Origin: Mesorhizobium erdmanii USDA 3471
Lineage (GTDB): Bacteria > Pseudomonadota > Alphaproteobacteria > Rhizobiales > Rhizobiaceae
Reading direction: 5' to 3'
NCBI RefSeq assembly: GCF_000472705.1
Contig: NZ_AXAE01000017.1
Location: 124,001-188,000, forward strand
DNA length: 64,000 nucleotides
Position numbers and translations under genes: made by a program. The notes under the pieces are model-generated. The model was given only the letters and a program-made list of their open reading frames with translations, made no database searches and was not told where the DNA came from. Within the stretch, counting starts at the first letter, position 1, and each line of letters begins with the position of its first letter. This document shows, piece after piece, positions 1 to 9,570 of the stretch.

Positions 1-38
1 TGGTCACACAGGACATGATCAACAAACTCGGGCTCTAG
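1..38 (+). CDS. glgC: Glucose-1-phosphate adenylyltransferase, C-terminal tail (partial)
   Basis: Only the last eleven codons are in the window. Reading from base 3 they give VTQDMINKLGL and then a TAG stop at 36-38. This resembles the C-terminus of bacterial ADP-glucose pyrophosphorylases, which often end in a V-T-x-x-M-x-x-K-L type tail. The position directly before glgA fits the usual glgC-glgA order. GlgC makes ADP-glucose, the donor used by GlgA. The call rests on a very short peptide plus context. The stop codon overlaps the first base of the hairpin repeat that follows. Confidence 0.7.
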   Translation, partial: VTQDMINKLGL

Positions 39-86
39 AGCAATTCCAGGAAAAGTGTGAGAACGGTTTTCTCACGGGAATTGCTC
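38..86. repeat. Nested palindromic intergenic element between glgC and glgA
   Basis: Bases 38-47 (GAGCAATTCC) are the exact inverse complement of 77-86. Inside them a second pair, 57-63 (GTGAGAA) and 69-75 (TTCTCAC), forms an inner stem with a five-base loop. The whole unit can fold into one bulged hairpin in the glgC-glgA mRNA. I recognise the GAGCAATTCCAGGAAAAG opening as a common rhizobial intergenic repeat; that part is from memory. It may modulate mRNA stability between the two cistrons. Confidence 0.75.
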
Positions 87-108
87 AGAACAGGATCGGG
101 ATAGACGC

Positions 109-1554
109 ATGCAGGTTCTGTCGGTCACGCCCGAGATCTTTCCGCTGATCAAGACCGGCGGGCTTGCCGACGTGACCGGCGCTCTGCCAATCGCGCTCGC
201 TGCCAAGGGCGTGACCATGCGCACGCTCATTCCAGGCTTTCCCGTTGTGATGGATGCTTTCAAGAAAAAGAAGGCCGTCTACCAATATCCGCTGCTGCAG
301 GGCGGCAAGGCTTCGGTCCACGCCGTGCGGATTGCCGGGCTCGACCTGTTCGTGCTCGACGCGCCGCATTTGTTCGACCGCCCGGGTGGCCCCTACGGTA
401 ATGCTTCGGGAGCGGACTGGCCGGACAATTGGCGGCGCTTCGCGGCGCTGAGCCAGGTCGGCGCCGATATCGCCGGCGGTGCCATCTCAGGCTACCAGCC
501 TGACATCGTCCACGCCCATGACTGGCAGTCGGCGATGACGCTTGCCTATATGCGCTATGGCAAGGCGGTCGGCGTCCCGTCGATGATGACCGTCCACAAT
601 CTCGCCTTCCAGGGCCAGTTCGGCGCCGGCATCTTCGGCGAACTCGGCCTGCCGGCGGTGGCGATGGCGCTTGACGGCGTTGAATATTATGGCGGCGTCG
701 GCTTCCTCAAGGCCGGCCTGCAGGCCGCCTGGGCGATTACCACGGTCAGCCCGACCTATGCGCAGGAGATACGCTCGCCGGAATTCGGCATGGGCCTCGA
801 CGGCCTGATCAACATGCGCTCCAGCGATCTCCATGGCATCGTCAACGGCATCGACACCGCTATCTGGGATCCGGAAACGGACAACCATCTGGTATCGAAC
901 TATACGGCCGCGACGCTCAAGGCACGGGCGCCCAACAGGGCCGCCGTGGAGGAGCGCTTCGGCCTCGATCGCGACGACAGCCCGATCGTCTGCGTCATCA
1001 GCCGGCTGACCTGGCAGAAGGGCATGGATATTTTGGCGACGGTGATCGACGGTGTCGTCGCGACCGGCGCGCGGCTCGCCATACTGGGCTCGGGCGACGC
1101 CGGCCTCGAAGGCGCGCTGCTCGCCGCCGCCGCGCGCCACCGTGGCCGCATCGGCGTGGTCGTCGGCTACGACGAGGGGCTGTCGCACACCATGCAGGGC
1201 GGTTGCGACGCCATCATCATCCCGTCGCGCTTCGAACCCTGCGGACTGACGCAGCTTTACGGCCTGCGCTACGGCTGCGTGCCGGTGGTCGCCCGTACCG
1301 GCGGCCTCGCCGACACCATCATCGACGCCAACGAAGCGGCGATGGCGGCCGGCGTGGCGACAGGGTTCCAGTTCGCTCCCAACAATGGCGGCGCGATGCT
1401 GCACGCCATTGCCCGCCTGGTCGACGCTCACGCCAATCCCTCGGCTTTCGAAACCATCCAGCGCCAGGGCATGAAGACGGATGTGTCGTGGGATCGAAGC
1501 GCCGAAAAGTATGTTGAACTCTATCGCCTGCTGCTTTCGAAAAGGGTTGCCTGA
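109..1554 (+). CDS. glgA: Glycogen synthase (ADP-glucose, GT5 family)
   Basis: The enzyme transfers glucose from ADP-glucose to the non-reducing end of a growing alpha-1,4-glucan. It is cytoplasmic. The 481-residue protein has the usual bacterial GlgA length. Near the N-terminus is KTGGLADV (K15), the ADP-glucose-binding K-x-G-G-L motif. HAHDW lies around residue 138. The GT-B C-terminal half carries [17 protein letters not shown] near residue 375 and a second TGGLADT loop near 400, both standard in this family. The ATG at 109 starts directly with the conserved [18 protein letters not shown]. The upstream GATCGGGATAGACGC is only a modest ribosome-binding site. It lies between glgC and pgm in a glycogen operon. 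Confidence 0.96.
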   Translation: MQVLSVTPEIFPLIKTGGLADVTGALPIALAAKGVTMRTLIPGFPVVMDAFKKKKAVYQYPLLQGGKASVHAVRIAGLDLFVLDAPHLFDRPGGPYGNASGADWPDNWRRFAALSQVGADIAGGAISGYQPDIVHAHDWQSAMTLAYMRYGKAVGVPSMMTVHNLAFQGQFGAGIFGELGLPAVAMALDGVEYYGGVGFLKAGLQAAWAITTVSPTYAQEIRSPEFGMGLDGLINMRSSDLHGIVNGIDTAIWDPETDNHLVSNYTAATLKARAPNRAAVEERFGLDRDDSPIVCVISRLTWQKGMDILATVIDGVVATGARLAILGSGDAGLEGALLAAAARHRGRIGVVVGYDEGLSHTMQGGCDAIIIPSRFEPCGLTQLYGLRYGCVPVVARTGGLADTIIDANEAAMAAGVATGFQFAPNNGGAMLHAIARLVDAHANPSAFETIQRQGMKTDVSWDRSAEKYVELYRLLLSKRVA

Positions 1555-3186
<1,632 letters not shown>

Positions 3187-3202
3187 GGGTGGCGACCATC
3201 GT

Positions 3203-3388
3203 TTCGTCATCCACGGGCGGAGCAAGGAGCGTAGCGACGCGGCGCAGACCCGAGGATCCATGCCGTGACATCAAGGCGTTGCCACGGTGCAGAATTCGGC
3301 TCCGCTGCGCCCTTCGCTCGAGGTCACGGCATGGATCCCAGGGTCTCCGCGACGGAGCTTCGCTCCTGATTCGCCCTAGGATGACGAA
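3203..3388. repeat. About 186-bp imperfect inverted repeat (MITE-like rhizobial intergenic element)
   Basis: The two halves are near-complements over their whole length. TTCGTCATCC at 3203-3212 pairs with GGATGACGAA at 3379-3388. GGATCCATGCCGTGAC at 3254-3269 pairs exactly with 3323-3338. The flanking arms (AGACCC with GGGTCT, GGAGCG with CGCTCC) match with a few differences. The centre is a loop of about 50 bases rich in smaller stems. I recall this GGATCCATGCCGTGAC-type unit as very common in Mesorhizobium intergenic DNA. There is no transposase inside. It separates glgC-glgA-pgm from glgX and could act as a terminator or mRNA-processing site. Confidence 0.85.
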
Positions 3389-3445
3389 GTGGGGCAGGCC
3401 CCGGCTAACCTCTCGCGTTCGCACCTCGTTTCAGGGCCGGCGCCC

Positions 3446-5443
3446 ATGACTCGCCTCGGTGCCACCATCACCCCCGAAGGCATCCGCTTTGCCGCATGGT
3501 CCTCGTCGGCTCGCCGCCTCTGGGTCTCGGTCTTCGATGGGCAGGGAGACCGCGAACTCGACCGGATGGAGCTGAAGCCGGAAGGCGAGGGGGTGCATGC
3601 GCTCTTTGTCTCCGGCCTTTCGGCGGGCACGCGGTATGGCTTTCGTGCCGACGGCGACTACGCGCCCGAGCGCGGGTTCTGGTTCGATCCCGACAAGCTG
3701 CTGAGCGATCCCTACGCCATCGAAGTCGACCGGCCCTATCAGTACCACTGGCGGCTTGCCGCGAAGCGTAACGAAGGCGCCGACACGGCACCGCTGATGC
3801 CTAAAACGATCGTGGTGGCACTGCCGGAACCGCCGCCAAGCAAGCCGCCCTTGTTCCAGCCTGGTGGCTTGATCTACGAACTCAACGTTCGCGCCTTCAC
3901 CAAGCTCCACCCTGATGTGCCGGAAGCCCAGCGCGGCACCATCGCCGCACTGGCCCACCCAGCAACCATCGATCACCTCAAGCGCCTCGGCGTCTCCGCT
4001 GTCGAACTGATGCCGGTGACCGCGTCAATCGACGAGCGGCATCTACCGCCGCTGGGCTTGAGCAACGCCTGGGGCTACAATCCCGTGACCTTCATGGCGC
4101 TCGACCCACGCCTGGCGCCAGGCGGATTGACGGAATTGCGCGATACGGTAGCGGCCCTGCGCCAGGCCGGCATCGGCACCATTCTCGATCTCGTCTTCAA
4201 CCACACGGGCGAAAGTGACAGGCTGGGACCAACGCTGTCGCTGCGCGGGCTCGACAATCAGGCCTACTACCGGCACCAGCCGGACGGCAGGCTGGTCAAC
4301 GACACCGGGACCGGCAACACCGTCGCCTGCGATCATCCGGTGGTGCGGGACATGGTGCTCGACACGCTCCGCCATTTTGTCCGCCATGCCGGCGTCGACG
4401 GTTTTCGCTTCGACCTCGCGCCGGTGCTGGGCCGCGTTGACGGCGCGTTCGATCCCGCGGCGCCCTTGCTCGCGGCGATCGCCGGCGATCCTGTGCTTGC
4501 CGATCGCGTGCTGGTCGCCGAACCCTGGGATATCGGTCCTGACGGCTATCAGCTCGGCAACTTCCCGGCGCGCTTTCTCGAATGGAACGACCGCTATCGC
4601 GACGATGCCAGACGCTTCTGGCGTGGCGATGCCGGCGCGGTTGGAGCACTGGCGACGCGGCTTGCCGGTTCGTCCGATATTTTTGGTAGGGCCGGTCAGC
4701 CGGGCAGCCGCGCCGTCAATTTCATCGCCGCCCATGACGGCATGACGCTGGCCGACATCGTCGCCTATGAGCACAAGCACAACGCGGCCAATGGCGAGCA
4801 GAACCGCGATGGCCACAATGAGAACCTGTCGTGGAACAATGGCGCCGAGGGCGAGACGGACGACGCTGCAATCACCAAGGCGCGCGTCAACGACCAGCGG
4901 GCGCTGCTGGCCACCTTATTTGCGTCGCGCGGCACCATCATGCTGACCGCGGGCGACGAGTTCGGCCGCAGCCAGCAAGGCAACAACAACGCCTATGCGC
5001 AGGACAATGCGATTACCTGGCTCGATTGGGCGGGGCGCGACAAGGCGCTGGAGCAATACGCCTCGGCGCTCGCCGATGTTCGCCGCGCGATGCCCATGTT
5101 ATCGGACACGCGGTTCCTGACCGGCGAACCAGTCGACACGTCCGGCATTCCCGACGTTGCCTGGTTGACCGAGGCGGGCGTGGCACTGTCCGAAGCCGAT
5201 TGGAACGACCCCGCCCGGCATCGCCTCGTCATGGTTCTGGGCCAGGCGGATGGCCGGCTGGCTGTCATGATCAATGGCGACCGCCGCCAGTCCATCTTCA
5301 CTTTACCGGTGCGCGAAGGCTTTGAATGGTGTCCCGCGATTGCCACGCAGACGGTCGACCTGACGCGGCCTCTGCCAGGGCGCAGCGTGAGTTTCATGAT
5401 CGAGCGCCAGTCTGGAGGGGCTCGCGCCGGGAAGGATTCGTGA
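3446..5443 (+). CDS. glgX: Glycogen debranching enzyme GlgX (GH13 isoamylase type)
   Basis: GlgX hydrolyses alpha-1,6 branches of limit dextrins from glycogen. From the ATG at 3446 the protein is 665 residues, normal for the family. An N-terminal CBM48-like domain (about 1-105) precedes the GH13 barrel. LDLVFNHT is visible in the barrel. The nucleophile motif FRFDLAPVLG lies near residue 320, the acid/base AEPWDIG near 357, and AAHDGMT near 428. A GTG at 3389 would add 19 residues encoded right at the edge of the palindromic repeat. I prefer 3446, because GATITPEGIRFAAWSSSA is where GlgX homology normally begins. The stop overlaps the next gene's ATG (TGATG), so alpha-glucosidase translation is probably coupled. 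Confidence 0.93.
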   Translation: MTRLGATITPEGIRFAAWSSSARRLWVSVFDGQGDRELDRMELKPEGEGVHALFVSGLSAGTRYGFRADGDYAPERGFWFDPDKLLSDPYAIEVDRPYQYHWRLAAKRNEGADTAPLMPKTIVVALPEPPPSKPPLFQPGGLIYELNVRAFTKLHPDVPEAQRGTIAALAHPATIDHLKRLGVSAVELMPVTASIDERHLPPLGLSNAWGYNPVTFMALDPRLAPGGLTELRDTVAALRQAGIGTILDLVFNHTGESDRLGPTLSLRGLDNQAYYRHQPDGRLVNDTGTGNTVACDHPVVRDMVLDTLRHFVRHAGVDGFRFDLAPVLGRVDGAFDPAAPLLAAIAGDPVLADRVLVAEPWDIGPDGYQLGNFPARFLEWNDRYRDDARRFWRGDAGAVGALATRLAGSSDIFGRAGQPGSRAVNFIAAHDGMTLADIVAYEHKHNAANGEQNRDGHNENLSWNNGAEGETDDAAITKARVNDQRALLATLFASRGTIMLTAGDEFGRSQQGNNNAYAQDNAITWLDWAGRDKALEQYASALADVRRAMPMLSDTRFLTGEPVDTSGIPDVAWLTEAGVALSEADWNDPARHRLVMVLGQADGRLAVMINGDRRQSIFTLPVREGFEWCPAIATQTVDLTRPLPGRSVSFMIERQSGGARAGKDS

Positions 5444-7074
5444 TGGCCGACGACAACACCGGGCAGAAGGCCGAATGGTGGCGCGGCTGCGTCATCTATC
5501 AGGTCTATCCGCGCTCCTTCCAGGACACGACCGGCGATGGCAGTGGCGATCTCAAGGGCATAACGGCAAGGCTTGCCCACATCGCCTCGCTTGGCGTCGA
5601 TGCCGTCTGGCTGTCGCCCTTCTTCAAGTCGCCGATGGCCGACATGGGCTATGACGTATCGGACTATCGCGACGTCGATCCGATGTTCGGTTCGCTTGAA
5701 GACTTCGACGCGCTGGTCGCCGAGGCGCACCGGCTGGGCCTGAAAATCGTCATCGACCAGGTGCTGTCGCACTCGTCCGACAAGCATGAATGGTTCGTCG
5801 AAAGCCGCGCCAGCCGCGACAATCCCAAGGCCGACTGGTACGTCTGGGCCGATACGAAGCCTGACGGCAACGCGCCCAACAACTGGCTGTCCGTCTTCGG
5901 GGGTCCTTCCTGGGAGTGGGATTCGACCCGCCGGCAATATTACATGCACAACTTCCTCGCATCGCAGCCTGACCTGAATTTCCACAATCCGGAGGTCCAG
6001 GATGCGCTGCTGGACACGGTGCGCTTCTGGCTCGAGCGTGGCGTCGACGGTTTCCGGCTCGACACCGTCAACTACTATGTCCACGACCGCTGGCTGCGCA
6101 GCAATCCGCCCTTGGCGTCGAGCGTCGCCGGCACCAATGGCGAGACCAACACCTACCTCTATCAGGAGCATCTGTTCGACAAGACGCAGCCTGAAAACCT
6201 CGCTTTCCTCCGGCGTTTCCGGGCGCTGCTCGACGAGTATGAGGACCGCGCCGCCGTCGGAGAAATCGGGGACGAGGGGCGCTCGCTGCAGACGCTTGCC
6301 GCCTATACCTCCGGCGGCGACAAGCTGCAGATGTGCTACACGTTCGACCTGCTCGGTTCGCAATTTTCGGCGGCGCACGTGCGCGGCTGTGTCGAGGCCT
6401 TCGAACATGCCGTCGCCGACGGTTGGGTCTGCTGGGCGTTCTCCAATCATGACGTGGTGCGCCATGTCAGCCGCTGGACGCGGCCGGACGGCGCAACCGA
6501 CGCGGTCGCCAAATTCTCGATCATGCTGCTCGCTTGCCTGCGCGGCTCGATCTGCCTCTATCAGGGTGAGGAACTGGGCTTGGAGGAGGCGGAGCTTGCC
6601 TATGAGGATCTGCGCGATCCGGTCGGCATCCGCTTCTGGCCCGGCGTGAAGGGCAGGGATGGTTGCCGCACGCCGATGGCCTGGGAGATCGGCGCCGACA
6701 ATGCGGGTTTCTCGACGGGCAAGCCCTGGCTGCCGGTCCCGGCCAGCCACCGCGCTCGCGCCGCCGATGCGCAGAACGGCGATGAGCAATCGGTGCTGTC
6801 CGCCTACCGCTCGACGCTCGCCTTGCGCAGGCGCCATCCGGCACTGGTCAGCGGTTCGATCCGCTTTCTCGACGCCGAGGGCGACGTGCTCGCCTTCATC
6901 CGCGAAGGCGGCGGCGAAAGGCTGCTCTGTGCATTCAATTTCGCTGGAGAGCCGGCGACTTGGCCGCTGCCCGCCGATGTCGGAAGCATGACGTCGATTG
7001 CAGGCGCCGCGGCTGTCGAGAATAACGCACTGTCACTGCCCGCGCTTGGCTCTTTCCTTGGCCGGCTCGCCTGA
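5443..7074 (+). CDS. GH13 alpha-glucosidase (AglA-like)
   Basis: This cytoplasmic GH13 hydrolase most likely releases glucose from short alpha-glucosides such as maltose, sucrose or trehalose. The 543-residue protein opens with WWRGCVIYQVYPRSFQD, typical of oligo-1,6-glucosidase and alpha-glucosidase enzymes. It contains the nucleophile motif FRLDTVNYY near residue 204, the acid/base GEIGDEG near 273, and the transition-state SNHDVVRH near 334. The ATG at 5443 is preceded by GGAAGG and overlaps the glgX stop by one base. The longer frame from 5326 only reads glgX out of frame. Its substrate cannot be fixed from sequence. Next to glgX it would finish breakdown of the released malto-oligosaccharides, while family resemblance to rhizobial AglA suggests sucrose or maltose. 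Confidence 0.88.
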   Translation: MADDNTGQKAEWWRGCVIYQVYPRSFQDTTGDGSGDLKGITARLAHIASLGVDAVWLSPFFKSPMADMGYDVSDYRDVDPMFGSLEDFDALVAEAHRLGLKIVIDQVLSHSSDKHEWFVESRASRDNPKADWYVWADTKPDGNAPNNWLSVFGGPSWEWDSTRRQYYMHNFLASQPDLNFHNPEVQDALLDTVRFWLERGVDGFRLDTVNYYVHDRWLRSNPPLASSVAGTNGETNTYLYQEHLFDKTQPENLAFLRRFRALLDEYEDRAAVGEIGDEGRSLQTLAAYTSGGDKLQMCYTFDLLGSQFSAAHVRGCVEAFEHAVADGWVCWAFSNHDVVRHVSRWTRPDGATDAVAKFSIMLLACLRGSICLYQGEELGLEEAELAYEDLRDPVGIRFWPGVKGRDGCRTPMAWEIGADNAGFSTGKPWLPVPASHRARAADAQNGDEQSVLSAYRSTLALRRRHPALVSGSIRFLDAEGDVLAFIREGGGERLLCAFNFAGEPATWPLPADVGSMTSIAGAAAVENNALSLPALGSFLGRLA

Positions 7075-7083
7075 CCGAAAAGC

Positions 7084-8841
7084 CTACTGAACCAGCACCG
7101 CCCGTCCGCAGGTCGCCCCGGTGACGCGCACGTCGGCCTGGCCTACACCGACACCCAAAGCCGACAGCACATTGTAGAGCAAGTCGTCGACGGGCGCCGT
7201 GACCGTGTTGAGCAGGGCAACCACCGCGGGCTTGACCGTTCCAAGCAGGGCGGTGAGATCGATGCCGAGACCAAGCACATTGACCGAAAGCGACAGGTTG
7301 TTGACCAGCGACGTGGTGAGCGACTGCGAGATGTTGCGCGTCGAAACGGTTTTGACCGTCTTGTTGGCGATATCGGTCGCGCTGAAGGTCAGGGTTTGCG
7401 GATTGTTGTTGGTGATGGCGGTCGCGGCCGAACCCATCACCTGGATCAGCGGGATCAACAGCAGCTTCACATCGGCGATGTCCGCATCGGTGAAGGTCTG
7501 TGGCTGGCTGAAATCGGCGAAGCCGGAGGGATTGTTGCTGTTGGCCAGGTTCAACTGGGCAACACCCGGGTGCGCGGCGATGGAGACGCTGATGCTGGAA
7601 GGTCCTGTCGGACAGGTGATGTCGGTCAGCTTGGCCTCGGCATAGGCGACTTCGACATTGAGCGGCAGATTGACGGCTACCAGATTGACGCCGCCTCCGA
7701 TGCCGGGCGTGCCTATACCGACTGACGCCGTCAGTTTGATCCGTGTCTGGGCGGTCCGCACGACCGTGCCGATGCCGTCGACCGCCAGCCAAGGCGAGGA
7801 TTGCGCCGGCTCGCCAATGGCGATGTTGAGCTTGGTGGACAGCAATCCCGGAATGGTGGCGCCGAGATCGACGGCGGCCTGGTTGGTGCCGTTGGCAAGT
7901 ACAGCGGCGGCGGTCAGCATTCCCATGGCGCTTGCGTCGACGCCGAGGCCGGCCGGCTGTTGCCCGATGCCCAGGCTGCCGACGGAGCCAAGGTCGATAA
8001 GACTGCTGAGCGGAATCTTGACCGTGCTGGTCGACTTGGAGGCGATGGTCTGCAGGGCGACCTTGGCCGTATTGCCGAGGCCAGGCACGTTTGCCATGGC
8101 GGTGGCGATCTGGCCGACGGTCGCCTTCGAGGCCAGCACGTCCGAATAGGTACCGGCCGTGATGCTCAGCTGTGTGGCCAGCGCACTGATGAAGGAAAGC
8201 GCGCTGACATCGGCCGAGATCAGCCCGTTATAGTCCATGACGCTGAGCGAGATATTGCCGCCGAGAAGCCCGCTCAGCAAAGCGTTGAGGATGCCGCCAT
8301 TGACGCTGAGCAGTCTCGACCCGACCGAGAATGTCGCCTGCGGCGTCATGCTGGCCGTGGCTTGGGTGCCGATGACCGGAGTGGGGATGAGCGAGCTGGC
8401 AAAATAGCGGGCGGGGATTTTCGCCAACGTGACACGCACCGCATTGTAAGGTGTCACGCCCGCCTGGAAGCGCTGCGTGACATTGGTGGTCGTTGAGGCA
8501 TAGCGGCCTTGCGTGACCGTCACCACCGTTTTCCCGACGGCCGGGGCAATGGTCTGGCCCGAGGCTTGAACGACGACACCTGGCATGCCGTTGTCGGTGA
8601 GCGTGGTGACGACCGCTGTGTTGACATTGGTCATGTTCGACGCGGCGGTGATCGCCGACAGATCGACCATCGCCTGGGCTTGCCGGCGCTCGGTGTAGAT
8701 GGAGGCCTCGTCGATGGCCACCGCGGCCAGCGCCAGCGCGACCGGTGCGATAAGGGCCGTCATGACGGCGAAGTTCGCCTTCTTGTCAGCCAGCAGGCGC
8801 CGGGCAATCCGGCCGACCTCCGTTCGCACGCGCGGCAACAT
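7084..8841 (-). CDS. TadG-like pilus assembly protein
   Basis: The 585-residue protein begins with a basic stretch. A single hydrophobic segment follows at about residues 22-45 (FAVMTALIAPVALALAAVAI), and then the Tad-domain style E-R-R-x-A-Q-x-x-x-D-L-S-A. This layout marks the putative Flp pilus assembly TadG family: one membrane anchor and a large extracytoplasmic part. The remainder is rich in Ala, Thr, Val and Asn. Its ATG follows directly on the TGA of the TadE-like gene, with GGAGG in the right place, so the two form an operon. No other tad/cpa genes (CpaB, CpaC, CpaF, Flp) are in this window, so its partners must lie elsewhere. It converges on the alpha-glucosidase gene with a nine-base gap. 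Confidence 0.8.
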   Translation of the reverse strand: MLPRVRTEVGRIARRLLADKKANFAVMTALIAPVALALAAVAIDEASIYTERRQAQAMVDLSAITAASNMTNVNTAVVTTLTDNGMPGVVVQASGQTIAPAVGKTVVTVTQGRYASTTTNVTQRFQAGVTPYNAVRVTLAKIPARYFASSLIPTPVIGTQATASMTPQATFSVGSRLLSVNGGILNALLSGLLGGNISLSVMDYNGLISADVSALSFISALATQLSITAGTYSDVLASKATVGQIATAMANVPGLGNTAKVALQTIASKSTSTVKIPLSSLIDLGSVGSLGIGQQPAGLGVDASAMGMLTAAAVLANGTNQAAVDLGATIPGLLSTKLNIAIGEPAQSSPWLAVDGIGTVVRTAQTRIKLTASVGIGTPGIGGGVNLVAVNLPLNVEVAYAEAKLTDITCPTGPSSISVSIAAHPGVAQLNLANSNNPSGFADFSQPQTFTDADIADVKLLLIPLIQVMGSAATAITNNNPQTLTFSATDIANKTVKTVSTRNISQSLTTSLVNNLSLSVNVLGLGIDLTALLGTVKPAVVALLNTVTAPVDDLLYNVLSALGVGVGQADVRVTGATCGRAVLVQ

Positions 8842-9288
8842 TCAGATACCTCCGACCCTGATCGTTGACTGGCGCGTGATCGTGGTCCCCGGCATCGCTA
8901 TGCCCGGGAAGAGATTCCAGATCGGCAGGTTGCGCGCATCGTATGAGATGGACACCACGAACTGGCTTCCATCGGCCACGCTGTCATTGGCCTGGTAGGT
9001 CAGTTTGGTGGCATCCACGAAGGGGTATCCGCTGGCGTTGTTGGTGAGGTAGCTGGCCACGAGTGTCTGCCGCTCGCTCTGGTTCAGTCCGGCGATCGCT
9101 GTGCGGGCGGCGTCCGCCGCGATCTGCTGGATCGAGCTGGCAGCACCAAAATAGATGCCGTATGCAACCATTCCGAGCAGAAGAAGGATGAAGATCGGCG
9201 ATAGCAGAGCGAATTCGACCGCCGAGGTTCCCGAATTGTCTGTTCGGAAAGCGCGCCTTCGGATCCTGGAAGTGAGGTTCTGAACCAT
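8842..9288 (-). CDS. TadE-like pseudopilin
   Basis: A 148-residue protein from the ATG at 9288 (MVQNLTSRIRRRAF). It has the classic TadE element NSGTSAVEFALLSPIFILLL, in which a Gly-x-Ser-A-x-x-E-F motif leads into a single transmembrane helix. TadE proteins are minor pseudopilins of Flp (tight adherence) pili, processed by a prepilin peptidase. The longer frame from 9339 would need a TTG start and has no better ribosome-binding site. It sits directly upstream of, and is probably co-transcribed with, the TadG-like gene. Confidence 0.8.
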   Translation of the reverse strand: MVQNLTSRIRRRAFRTDNSGTSAVEFALLSPIFILLLLGMVAYGIYFGAASSIQQIAADAARTAIAGLNQSERQTLVASYLTNNASGYPFVDATKLTYQANDSVADGSQFVVSISYDARNLPIWNLFPGIAMPGTTITRQSTIRVGGI

Positions 9289-9400
9289 GCTGCCAGCATG
9301 CCAAAGTTCGCATGCAGAAAGCGAAAACTCCGGGCGCAACCTGAGGATGTGTGCAGTTGAAATGTCGCTCTAATTTAGCTGTTGCTTCTTCAACTGTAAG

Positions 9401-9419
9401 GATTGACTTAGGGTCAATC
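9401..9419. promoter_or_regulatory. Perfect 7+7 palindrome upstream of oppA (possible operator)
   Basis: GATTGAC at 9401-9407 and GTCAATC at 9413-9419 form a perfect inverted repeat with a five-base spacer. It lies 152 bases upstream of oppA and 113 bases upstream of the divergent TadE-like gene. It could be the binding site of an unidentified dimeric regulator of either gene. A second, GC-rich inverted repeat (GGCGCGC at 9487-9493 with its complement at 9537-9543) lies closer to oppA and could fold in its leader. Confidence 0.4.
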
Positions 9420-9570
9420 AGTACTCGGTTGAAAAGAGCTTACCTCCTGTCTAGTCTCCTGCCACCAGCTGCCGGAGGGAACCGGCGGCGCGCTCAAAGG
9501 AACCAGGCATCGGTTCCGGGGCGTCAACACTCAAAGGCGCGCCGATGGCAGCGCCGACAGGGAGAACTTC

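Noticed and set aside
3389..3445. GTG-initiated 19-residue extension of GlgX
   Set aside because: It is encoded at the edge of the palindromic repeat, and GlgX homology starts at the ATG at 3446. It is kept as an alternative only.
4993..6837. 614-codon open frame on the minus strand opposite glgX and the alpha-glucosidase
   Set aside because: It is antisense to two genes with complete catalytic motifs, and its Arg/Ala/Gly-rich translation shows no family pattern. Long antisense frames are expected at this GC content.
9401..9419. Second BetI box
   Set aside because: The half-sites match the betI palindrome, but the spacing is five instead of two bases and no choline gene is nearby, so it is listed as an unidentified operator.
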